NCBI GenBank assembly: GCA_038522735.1
Contig: JBCBJX010000036.1
Span: forward strand, 1-27,244
Direction of reading: 5' to 3'
Length of the DNA stretch: 27,244 bases
Origin: JBCBJX01 sp038522735
GTDB lineage: Bacteria; Pseudomonadota; Alphaproteobacteria; Caulobacterales; Parvularculaceae
The stretch's first letter is position 1, and the number at the start of each line of letters is the position of its first letter. Made by a program: the position numbers and the translations under genes. Under the pieces are notes generated by a model. That model had not been told where the DNA came from. It made no database searches and worked only from the letters and a program-made list of their open reading frames with translations. Below, piece by piece: positions 7,206-13,867 of this stretch.

Positions 7206-7985
7206 TCAGAGAGAGCGCTCGACCATGAGCTTCTTCAACTCGGCGATCGCTTTCGCCGGGTTCAGACCCTTCGGGCAGACCTGCGCGCAGTTCATGATCG
7301 TGTGACAGCGATAGAGGCGGAAGGGGTCCTCCAGCTCGTCGAGGCGTTCGCCCGTCGCTTCATCGCGGCTGTCGATCACCCAGCGATAGGCCTGCAAAAG
7401 CGCCGCCGGGCCGAGATAGCGGTCGGAGTTCCACCAGTAAGAGGGGCACGACGTCGAGCAGCACGCGCAGAGGATGCACTCGTAAAGGCCGTCGAGCTTT
7501 TCCCGATCGTCATGGCTTTGCAGCCATTCCTTCCGGGGCTCCGGCGTCCTGGTCTGCAGGAACGGTTCGATGGAGGCGTGCTGGGCGTAGAAGTTCGTGA
7601 GGTCGGTGACGAGGTCTTTCACCACCGGCTGGTGCGGCAGCGGATAGATGACGAGATCGCCGTCATAGCCGTCGAGCCCGGCGGTGCAGGCGAGCGTATT
7701 CGCGCCGTTGATGTTCATGGCGCACGATCCGCACACGCCCTCGCGACAGGAGCGGCGGAATGTGAGCGTCGGGTCGAGGGTGTCTTTGATCTTGATGAGG
7801 ATGTCGAGGATCATCGACACGCCGGACGCGTCCACTTTGTAGGTGTCGACGCGCGGGTTCTCGGACTGATCCGGGTCATAGCGATAGATCTTCACCGTAC
7901 GGAGCTTCGAGGCCTGCGCATCGGAGGCGTAGGTGTTCCCGGATTTGCGGACTTTCGAATTCCGCGGCAGCGTCAGTTCAGCCAT
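7206..7985 (-). CDS. sdhB: Succinate dehydrogenase iron-sulfur subunit
   Basis: A 259-residue SdhB, the electron-transfer subunit of complex II that links the flavin site of SdhA to ubiquinone at the membrane anchor. The [2Fe-2S] ligands are Cys80, Cys85, Cys88 and Cys100. The [4Fe-4S] ligands are Cys170, Cys173, Cys176 and Cys237, and the [3Fe-4S] ligands are Cys180, Cys227 and Cys233. All are in the canonical CILCACCSTSCPSYWWN and CHTIMNCAQVCPKGLNP motifs, and the length is standard. Unusually, the gene is separated from sdhA by two unrelated genes (a VapD-like gene and a crotonase) and by a 106-bp spacer, so it may have its own promoter. Start ATG 7985. Confidence 0.97.
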   Translation of the reverse strand: MAELTLPRNSKVRKSGNTYASDAQASKLRTVKIYRYDPDQSENPRVDTYKVDASGVSMILDILIKIKDTLDPTLTFRRSCREGVCGSCAMNINGANTLACTAGLDGYDGDLVIYPLPHQPVVKDLVTDLTNFYAQHASIEPFLQTRTPEPRKEWLQSHDDREKLDGLYECILCACCSTSCPSYWWNSDRYLGPAALLQAYRWVIDSRDEATGERLDELEDPFRLYRCHTIMNCAQVCPKGLNPAKAIAELKKLMVERSL

Positions 7986-8012
7986 CGAAGATCCTTGCCG
8001 TAGCGAGTGAGG

Positions 8013-8038
8013 CCGCGCCGGAACAGGCGCGGTTTTTT
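8013..8038 (+). terminator. Plus-strand intrinsic terminator in front of sdhB
   Basis: CCGCGCC (8013-8019), loop GGAACA, GGCGCGG (8026-8032) and then TTTTTT (8033-8038) make a textbook intrinsic terminator read on the plus strand. No plus-strand gene precedes it; it would end transcription antisense to sdhB. On the minus strand the same hairpin sits in the sdhB leader, with A's before and no U's after, so it should not terminate sdh transcription but could be an mRNA structure. A TCTTCGAAGA palindrome (8053-8062) lies just beyond it. Confidence 0.75.
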
Positions 8039-8091
8039 CTTACGTATCAGCGTCTTCGAAGAACGCTAGGAGGCGTCCCGCCGCATCGGCG

Positions 8092-8937
8092 TCAAAGCGC
8101 CTTCTTCACCGGAATGAGCTCGGCGAAGACCGGGTCGCGCTTCTCCATCTTGGCGGTGAAGTGCTCCTTGATGTCGTCGGGGCGGAACATGCCTGTCTGC
8201 CAGGTGGCGATGTAGTCGAGGCCGTCGGCGACGGAGTGGTCTCGGGCGTAATTCAGCATGCGCTTGCAGCCGGCGACGGCGAGGGGCGAATTCGCAGCGA
8301 TCTCCTTCGCGATCGCCATGACGCCGTCGAGCAGCGCCTCGGACGTCTCGAACACCTCGTTGACGAGACCGATCTCCCTGGCTTTTTCCGCGGAAACCCG
8401 TTCGCCCGTGTAACACATCTGCCGGGCCCAGCCCTCCGGGACGACTTTGTAGATGCGCGGGAAAGTGCCGACATCCGCCGTCATGCCGATCTTCGTCTCC
8501 ATCACGCAGAAGAAGGCGTCGGCCGAGGCGTAGCGGCAGTCCGCCGCCGTCGCGAGATCCACGCCCGCGCCGATCGCCCCGCCCTGGATCGCGACCAGCA
8601 CCGGCATCCGCGCGTTTTCGAGCGCGTTGAACGTCCGCTGCAAGGTGAAGACATGGTGTCGGAAGGCCTCCATCGCCGCCTCGCGCGGGCCGGCTCCCGC
8701 GTCGACGCCGCCCTCCATGAACACTGAGATGTCCATGCCCGCGGTGAAATGTTTGCCCTCGGATGAAATGACGATGACCCGCGCCTCGGCGCCCTCGGAA
8801 ATCCGATCGACCGCCTCAGGCAACTCCCGCCAGAAGGCGGGGACCATCGAGTTCAGCTTCTCCGGCCGGTTGAGGCGGATGTGCGCGATGTGATCGGCGA
8901 TCTCGAGGGTGAAGCACTCGTAGGCTGGGTGGGTCAT
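8092..8937 (-). CDS. Crotonase-family enzyme, Delta3,5-Delta2,4-dienoyl-CoA isomerase-like
   Basis: A 281-residue enoyl-CoA hydratase/isomerase-superfamily protein. The oxyanion-hole segment is HFTAGMDIS (63-71) and the second backbone site lies in QGGAIGAGVDL (118-128). Three acids match those of mammalian ECH1 in identity and spacing: Asp127 (GVDL), Glu147 (METKIG) and Asp155 (TADVGT), 20 and 8 residues apart as in rat Asp176, Glu196 and Asp204. This favours a dienoyl-CoA isomerase, used in beta-oxidation of unsaturated fatty acids with odd-position double bonds, over a plain hydratase. The gene lies between the VapD-like gene (65 bp upstream) and sdhB (106 bp downstream), an uncommon place. 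FADH2-linked beta-oxidation and complex II both feed the quinone pool, which might explain it, but that is speculation. Confidence 0.85.
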   Translation of the reverse strand: MTHPAYECFTLEIADHIAHIRLNRPEKLNSMVPAFWRELPEAVDRISEGAEARVIVISSEGKHFTAGMDISVFMEGGVDAGAGPREAAMEAFRHHVFTLQRTFNALENARMPVLVAIQGGAIGAGVDLATAADCRYASADAFFCVMETKIGMTADVGTFPRIYKVVPEGWARQMCYTGERVSAEKAREIGLVNEVFETSEALLDGVMAIAKEIAANSPLAVAGCKRMLNYARDHSVADGLDYIATWQTGMFRPDDIKEHFTAKMEKRDPVFAELIPVKKAL

Positions 8938-9002
8938 GGGGCGGCTCCGTTGGCGATCGCGAGGAGTCTACGCGTCCGGTACTGCGGCCTGAAGCGCCGG
9001 GC

Positions 9003-9329
9003 TCAGTTGAGCGCCGGCGTCAGATCGTTGTTTTCCTCGATGCGCAGCATCCGAATGTTCCGCACTGCCGGAGTGAACCACGGAAAGGATCTAGAGAGGT
9101 CCTGAACCGCGAGAACGCAGGTTACGGCATCGACCGTATCGTTGCCGAAATATGTCGAGCCCTGCTGCCAGTCGAACCCTTTGGCGGCGAGCGCTTTGTG
9201 CACTTCATTGTAAGCGTTTTGCCAAGACGGTCCGGGATAAACGTCCTGCAGCGCTTTCGTATCGAGGTCGAAGACGATCGCGTACATGGAGCTGCTTGGA
9301 CCTCTTGAGTTGTGCCCAATACTCGCCAT
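9003..9329 (-). CDS. VapD-like endoribonuclease (Cas2-type fold) with SIGHNS leader
   Basis: The 108-residue protein matches the VapD family from residue 15: MYAIVFDLDT, GFDWQQGSTYFG (51-62) and FPWFTPAVRNIRMLRIEE (82-99) followed by DLTP. VapD proteins are small homodimeric Cas2-like ribonucleases, some acting as toxins; the conserved acid is Asp21 (VFDLD). An extra leader MASIGHNSRGPSSS precedes the domain. ATG 9329 lies 9 bp after the sdhA stop with no clear ribosome binding site, suggesting coupled translation; ATG 9287 (MYAIVF) is the alternative, with AGAGG 13 nt upstream. I prefer 9329 because of the SIGHNS motif. GC is about 56% by hand count, below the neighbours, suggesting later acquisition. 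No antitoxin (VapX-like) gene is visible next to it. Confidence 0.75.
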   Translation of the reverse strand: MASIGHNSRGPSSSMYAIVFDLDTKALQDVYPGPSWQNAYNEVHKALAAKGFDWQQGSTYFGNDTVDAVTCVLAVQDLSRSFPWFTPAVRNIRMLRIEENNDLTPALN

Positions 9330-9338
9330 GTGGCGAGA

Positions 9339-11123
9339 TTAATACACCCGCGCTTTCGGTTCTATATACGAGATGTCGTTCGACATCGTGTAGGTGTGGA
9401 CCGGGCGGTAGTCGATGGTGGTTTTGCCGTCCTTCCACCAGGCGAGGGTGTGTTTCATCCAGCTTTCGTCGTCCCGATCCGGATAGTCTTCGCGGGCGTG
9501 GGCGCCCCGGCTTTCGGTGCGGTTCGCCGCTGAATCCATGTTGACCTGCGCCTGGGCGATCAGGTTGTCGAACTCCAGCGTCTCGACGAGATCGGTGTTC
9601 CAGATCATGGAGCGGTCGGTGACGGCGATGTCCTCGACGCCGCCATATACCTTCGCGATCTTCTCCTGACCTTCCTCCAGCACCTCGCCGGTGCGGAAGA
9701 CGGCGCAGTTGTTCTGCATGGTGCGCTGCATGTCGAGGCGCAGCTGCGCGGTCGGCGTGCCGCCGAAAGCGTTGCGGAAGTGGTCCAACCGGTCGAGCGC
9801 GTTCTGGCCCGCGTCTTTCGGCAGGGCCCGGACCTTCTCATTCGCGTCGACGATGTCGCCGCAGCGAAGGCCCGCCGCGCGGCCGAAGACCACGAGGTCG
9901 ATGAGGGAGTTGGAGCCGAGGCGGTTCGCGCCGTGGACGGAGACGCACGCCGCCTCGCCGATCGCCATCAGTCCGGGAACGACCGCATCCGGATCGTCGC
10001 CTTTCTTCGTCAGCACTTCGCCGTGATAATTCGTCGGGATGCCGCCCATATTGTAGTGAACCGTCGGCAAAACCGGGATCGGCTGCTTGGTGACGTCGAC
10101 GCCGGCGAAGACCCGCGCGGTCTCCGAGATGCCCGGCAGGCGCTCGGCGAGAACATCCGGATCAAGATGGTTCAGGTGCAAAAAGATGTGGTCGGAATTG
10201 TCGCCGACGCCGCGCCCGTCCCGGATCTCCATGGTCATCGAGCGGGAGACGACGTCGCGGGAGGCGAGGTCTTTGGCCGACGGCGCATAACGCTCCATGA
10301 ACCGTTCGCCCTCGGAGTTGGTGAGATACCCACCCTCGCCTCGGGCACCTTCCGTGATGAGGCAGCCGGCGCCGTAGATGCCGGTCGGGTGGAACTGGAC
10401 GAACTCCATGTCCTGCAGCGGCAGCCCCGCGCGCAGAACCATGGCGTTGCCGTCGCCGGTGCAGGTGTGGGCGGAGGTACAGGAGAAATACGCCCGTCCG
10501 TACCCGCCGGTGGCGAGCACCACCATCTTGGCGTTGAAGCGGTGGATGGTCCCGTCGTCGAGCTTCCAGGCCATCAGGCCGCGGCAGGCCCCGTCCTCGT
10601 CCATGATGAGGTCGAGGGCGAAGTACTCGATGAAGAATTCCGCGGACTGTTTGAGGGATTGTCCGTACAGGGTGTGCAAGATGGCGTGACCCGTCCGGTC
10701 CGCCGCCGCGCAGGTGCGCTGGACAGGACCCTCGCCGTAATTCTTGGTCATGCCGCCGAAGGCGCGCTGGTAGATTTTGCCGTCCTCGGTGCGCGAGAAC
10801 GGGACGCCCCAGTGCTCTAATTCGTACACGGCGTCCGGCGCGTTGCGGCACAGATATTCGATCGCGTCCTGGTCGCCGAGCCAGTCGGAGCCCTTGACCG
10901 TGTCGTACATGTGCCAGCGCCAATCGTCCTCGCCCATATTGCCGAGGGAGGCGGAGATGCCGCCCTGCGCCGCGACCGTGTGCGAGCGGGTCGGGAAGAC
11001 CTTGGTGACGCAGGCGGTTCGAAGGCCCGACTGGGCCGCGCCCAGCGTCGCGCGCAGACCGGACCCGCCGGCGCCGACGACCACCACGTCGTATTCGTGA
11101 TCGATGATCTCGTAACTCGTCAT
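9339..11123 (-). CDS. sdhA: Succinate dehydrogenase flavoprotein subunit
   Basis: A 594-residue SdhA that oxidises succinate to fumarate at the inner face of the cytoplasmic membrane. The FAD-binding GAGGSGLRA lies at 18-26, and the covalent flavin attachment His48 is in FPTRSHTVAAQGG. Substrate and flavin segments include FVQFHPTGIYGAGCLITEGARGEGG, the catalytic-loop region RDVVSRSM, PTVHYNMGGIPTNY and HGANRLGSNSLIDLVVFG. The C-terminal ARVY is as expected. ATG 11123 is chosen because AGGA lies 12 nt upstream and MTSYEIIDHEYDVVVVGAGG is the family start; the frame extends to a GTG at 11144. It lies 24 bp downstream of sdhD, in the order sdhC-sdhD-sdhA. Confidence 0.98.
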   Translation of the reverse strand: MTSYEIIDHEYDVVVVGAGGSGLRATLGAAQSGLRTACVTKVFPTRSHTVAAQGGISASLGNMGEDDWRWHMYDTVKGSDWLGDQDAIEYLCRNAPDAVYELEHWGVPFSRTEDGKIYQRAFGGMTKNYGEGPVQRTCAAADRTGHAILHTLYGQSLKQSAEFFIEYFALDLIMDEDGACRGLMAWKLDDGTIHRFNAKMVVLATGGYGRAYFSCTSAHTCTGDGNAMVLRAGLPLQDMEFVQFHPTGIYGAGCLITEGARGEGGYLTNSEGERFMERYAPSAKDLASRDVVSRSMTMEIRDGRGVGDNSDHIFLHLNHLDPDVLAERLPGISETARVFAGVDVTKQPIPVLPTVHYNMGGIPTNYHGEVLTKKGDDPDAVVPGLMAIGEAACVSVHGANRLGSNSLIDLVVFGRAAGLRCGDIVDANEKVRALPKDAGQNALDRLDHFRNAFGGTPTAQLRLDMQRTMQNNCAVFRTGEVLEEGQEKIAKVYGGVEDIAVTDRSMIWNTDLVETLEFDNLIAQAQVNMDSAANRTESRGAHAREDYPDRDDESWMKHTLAWWKDGKTTIDYRPVHTYTMSNDISYIEPKARVY

Positions 11124-11147
11124 GTTTCGTTTCCGTCCTGACACGCC

Positions 11148-11567
11148 TCAACCGGCGAAACTGATCTTGAGAACCGCCCAGATACAGGCGACGCCCGCCG
11201 CCGCGGCCCAGAATTTATTGGCGACGAGAGCGGCGATCTTTTTTCCCTCGCCGTGCAGATAATCCTCGATCACCACCTGCAGACCGACATGCATATGATA
11301 GAAGGCGACGCCGATGAGGAGGACGAGCGGCAATGCGCCCCAAGGGGTTCGCAGCCAGGCGATCGTTTCTTCGTAGCCGGCGCCTGCATGTGCGACGAGG
11401 CTCGCCAGAAACCACAGGACCAGCGGTATCAGCGCGATCGCGGTCAAGCGCTGAGCGACGAAATGCTCCGTACCCGCCTTCGCCGATCCGAGGCCGAACA
11501 CTCGGGACATCGGCGTGCGCATCATGGCGTGGGGACGTTTCTTGATGGGAAGGCCGGTCGAGCTCAC
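11148..11567 (-). CDS. sdhD: Succinate dehydrogenase membrane anchor subunit
   Basis: A 139-residue hydrophobic anchor of complex II with three membrane helices (about 43-62, 78-98 and 115-135). The family segments RTPMSRVFGLGSAKAGTEHF (17-36) and FYHMHVGLQVVIEDYLHGE (89-107) are present; the latter contains the heme/quinone-side His residues. I chose GTG 11567 because it overlaps the sdhC stop as GTGA (11567-11564), the usual sign of translational coupling. An ATG at 11525 (MMRTPMSRV) is possible. The long open frame upstream of this point is antisense-like noise inside sdhC. Confidence 0.93.
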   Translation of the reverse strand: MSSTGLPIKKRPHAMMRTPMSRVFGLGSAKAGTEHFVAQRLTAIALIPLVLWFLASLVAHAGAGYEETIAWLRTPWGALPLVLLIGVAFYHMHVGLQVVIEDYLHGEGKKIAALVANKFWAAAAGVACIWAVLKISFAG

Positions 11568-11971
11568 GCGGCGCCTCCCTTTATGGAGAAGCCGATCGCG
11601 AAGACCGCGACCGCAAGGAGCGTGGCCACAACGTACTGGCCGACGGCGACGCGCTGGGCGCCGGCGGGGTCGAAGTTCCGGCCGGTGTCCCGGAAGAGGT
11701 GGTTGATCCCGTTCATCATGTGGAAAAGCACCGCCCACGTCCAACCGAAGAGCGCGGCGAGACCGATCGGCGAGCCATAAAGCCCCTGCACGCGTGCAAA
11801 GGCTTCCGGCCCCGCCGCGGCGGCGATCAGCCAGATCGCGAGGAAGAGCGTGCCCCCATAGAGCGCGACGCCGGTCCCGCGATGGGTGATCGAGGCGAGC
11901 ATCGCCGGCGTAAACCGCCAGACGGAAAGATGCGGCGAGAGCGGCCGCGGGTCGGTGTCGATCGACGCCAT
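11564..11971 (-). CDS. sdhC: Succinate dehydrogenase cytochrome b556 subunit
   Basis: A 135-residue membrane subunit that anchors complex II and ligates heme b. It has the family N-terminal RPLSPHLSVWRF (9-20), SITHRGTGVALY (27-38) in the first helix, and LFHMMNGINHLFRDTG (82-97) in the second. His84 corresponds in position to the E. coli heme ligand His84. Three hydrophobic helices are visible. It is the first gene of the sdh cluster. ATG 11971 has AAAGG about 6 nt upstream. The promoter should be in 11972-12130. Confidence 0.95.
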   Translation of the reverse strand: MASIDTDPRPLSPHLSVWRFTPAMLASITHRGTGVALYGGTLFLAIWLIAAAAGPEAFARVQGLYGSPIGLAALFGWTWAVLFHMMNGINHLFRDTGRNFDPAGAQRVAVGQYVVATLLAVAVFAIGFSIKGGAA

Positions 11972-12159
11972 TGAGTGCCTTTCAGGAGATTCATCTGCGG
12001 ATCAGCGCGCGCCGGTCCCCAGACGCCGGTTTGCACTTGCGAAAGTACGAGGCCCGTTCGGACTGTCAACGCGGCTGATCGTTCGCCTTCGGCGGGCGCC
12101 GCGTTGCGTGCAGGGCCCCAGTCCCTCAAAGTTATCAAGAGGTTAATGGGGCCAGCTTT

Positions 12160-12288
12160 GTGGTCGAAGAAATTTCGCGCGCTCTTAGAACGGCCGCCGC
12201 CTCCTTCGCGGCCACCGCGGCGCTGTTCTTCGGCGGCCCGTCGGCCGCTTCGCCGGAGATTGCGAAGATTTCAGACGCTGCGCCTTGA
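12160..12288 (+). CDS. Possible 42-residue exported small protein
   Basis: A GTG-started frame encodes about 42 residues resembling a signal peptide: charged VVEEISRALR, then an Ala-rich hydrophobic core (TAAASFAATAALFFGG), then PSAAS|PEIAK, and a short tail ending at TGA. The ribosome binding site is modest (GGGG about 9 nt upstream). It is divergent from sdhC. Such Ala-rich frames also arise by chance in GC-rich DNA, so coding status is open. Confidence 0.3.
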   Translation: MVEEISRALRTAAASFAATAALFFGGPSAASPEIAKISDAAP

Positions 12289-12340
12289 CGCGCGATGGGT
12301 CGAGACCGATGTAAGCAGTATGCGGGTGGGAGTTCCGAAA

Positions 12341-12538
12341 GTGAAAGCGCGCGGCGAAGCGAAACGTAAAACCGGTTCGAGCTTCGGTCGCGCCGCAGCG
12401 CCTCTCCTCGCTCTCGTCATGCTCGCTGGGTTTTCGGCGGCCACTCTCGTTGCGGACAGGACCGGCGAGGTGAATGAACACCGCGCTGGACTGAACCTCA
12501 GCCAGACGATCGCGGCGTTGAGCTTCTGGGCCTGGTGA
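12341..12538 (+). CDS. Possible 65-residue single-pass membrane protein
   Basis: A GTG at 12341 with GGGAG 8 nt upstream (12328-12332) starts a 65-residue frame. It has a basic N-terminus (KARGEAKRKTGSSFGR), one hydrophobic helix (AAAPLLALVMLAGFSAATLV) and a polar then hydrophobic C-terminus ending SFWAW. The frame is open further upstream, including ATG 12320, but the Shine-Dalgarno and basic-plus-helix layout favour 12341. I do not recognise the family. It converges on the exported protein gene at 12599. Confidence 0.4.
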   Translation: MKARGEAKRKTGSSFGRAAAPLLALVMLAGFSAATLVADRTGEVNEHRAGLNLSQTIAALSFWAW

Positions 12539-12598
12539 TCGCCGGCGCTGCGCGTTGCGACGCTTAAATCCGCAAAATCAGCAAGACCGCCTGACCGC

Positions 12599-13750
12599 TT
12601 AGCGGTGGAACTCTGTCTTGGCGGCTGAAAAGCGCCACGGCTTTTTAAGGTCGGAGCAGCGGTCCGCGTCCGCGCGCATCTCGAAGGACAGCGTTTCCAG
12701 CCCGTCCTCGTCCTCGCCGTAAGCGACGAGGGCGACCGCATCGATGCGCGCGCCTCCCGCCGCCGATTCAAGACCTTCAAGGCAATGGACGCTGCGGTTT
12801 CCACTTGTCGGCAGAATATTGACGCGGCCACGCCGAGCGCCTTCCTCGAAGACGAAATCGGCCCGGGCGACCGACAACCGCGTCCACAGGTCGGCCCGGG
12901 GCAAATCGACCATATGGTGGGCGATCGGCGAGGTCTCGCCGCCGATCTTCATGACCAGCCGACCCGGCTTGAAGGCGTCCTCCGCGAAAGCGATCGCCAT
13001 CCCGTCGGACGCGTCCGACTTCCACGCGCCGACCGCGTCTTCGCCTGAGAGATCGATCGAGCCGCAGGAGCGCTCGCCGCGGGCTTTGCGCAAGCCCCAT
13101 TCATCGCCGAGCTTTTCGGAAAACTCCGCACGCATCTCACTCGGCATTACGTCGAGCGGGCACTTGGCCGACTGCGTTACACGGGCCTCGCTGACGCCGA
13201 GCCGGCGCTCATAGCGCGGGGCGCCGGAAAGGTCGGCGACCACCAGGTTGAAGCCAGGTCCGGAGCCGAGGCGATCGCCGCCTGAAACGAGCAAGTCGTC
13301 CGCCGCGCCGTCACGGATGGCCGCGAGTTTCGGGGAGATCCGCTGAAGGCCTTCATAGCGCACCAGCAGGCCGTCGCAGGGCTGCAGATCGACCGCGTAG
13401 CCTGAGCGCGGATCGCCGGCGACACGAACGACCGCGCCGTCCGCGGCGGCGAAGGCGCCGATATCGCGCCGCTCCGAAGGATGGTCGCCGCGGCGGGATT
13501 TCACGCCGAGCCGGCCGTGAGCGCCCGTCTCCAGATCATAACCCATCGGCGTCAGCGACAGGATGTCGGAGATCGGCGCGAATTCGGCGGTGAATGTCGC
13601 CCCGCCGGCGTTGCAGGCTGTCATGCGAGCCATCCGCACGCCGTCCGGGCGCAGGGCGTCGGCGAGCGGCGATCCGCTCCAGACAATCGCACCCGCGGCG
13701 ACGCCAGCCGCCATCGCGGCGCCGAACAATCTCGCTTCAAAATCGGCCAC
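12599..13750 (-). CDS. Exported protein of unknown function, weakly M23/LytM-like
   Basis: A 383-residue protein with an N-terminal hydrophobic segment (residues about 8-25, AAMAAGVAAGAIVWSG), either a signal peptide or an anchor. Five cysteines (positions about 46, 124, 197, 229 and 324, with one more near 367) suggest an exported, possibly disulfide-bonded domain. The stretch FAAADGAVVRVAG...YAVDLQPCDGLLVRYEGLQRIS resembles the beta-rich core of M23/LytM peptidases (normally ..DGTVV...HGNGL.TRYAHL), but the metal-binding His residues are absent, so a degenerate, non-catalytic domain is possible. The second half looks like a separate beta-rich domain. Function not assignable. It follows the glycan cluster with 117 bp between. 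Confidence 0.7.
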   Translation of the reverse strand: MADFEARLFGAAMAAGVAAGAIVWSGSPLADALRPDGVRMARMTACNAGGATFTAEFAPISDILSLTPMGYDLETGAHGRLGVKSRRGDHPSERRDIGAFAAADGAVVRVAGDPRSGYAVDLQPCDGLLVRYEGLQRISPKLAAIRDGAADDLLVSGGDRLGSGPGFNLVVADLSGAPRYERRLGVSEARVTQSAKCPLDVMPSEMRAEFSEKLGDEWGLRKARGERSCGSIDLSGEDAVGAWKSDASDGMAIAFAEDAFKPGRLVMKIGGETSPIAHHMVDLPRADLWTRLSVARADFVFEEGARRGRVNILPTSGNRSVHCLEGLESAAGGARIDAVALVAYGEDEDGLETLSFEMRADADRCSDLKKPWRFSAAKTEFHR

Positions 13751-13867
13751 ACCAGCCCCCGATTAACCCTTGGCAAAGCTCGCGGAGGGCCGCCTGACTG
13801 TCAAGGCGACAGGGCGCGGCCGATCGCAATCCGAAGGCGGCTGAGCCCCCGCCGCAACGCCGCGGCC

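Larger units (their letters stand above)
11972..12598. other. Non-conserved region upstream of sdhC
   Basis: About 630 bp without a recognised gene lies between the sdhC start and the stop of the next minus-strand gene. The left part should hold the sdhC promoter, although no clear -35/-10 pair was identified by eye. The right part carries two short plus-strand ORFs listed separately. No tRNA, terminator or strong repeat was seen. Confidence 0.5.

Noticed and set aside
9003..9329. Reading the VapD-like gene as a Cas2 of a CRISPR system
   Set aside because: Fold relationship exists, but no repeat array, Cas1 or other cas gene is in the window, and the motifs are those of VapD.
9780..10820. 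346-residue plus-strand open frame inside sdhA
   Set aside because: Antisense shadow of sdhA; the translation has no recognisable motif.
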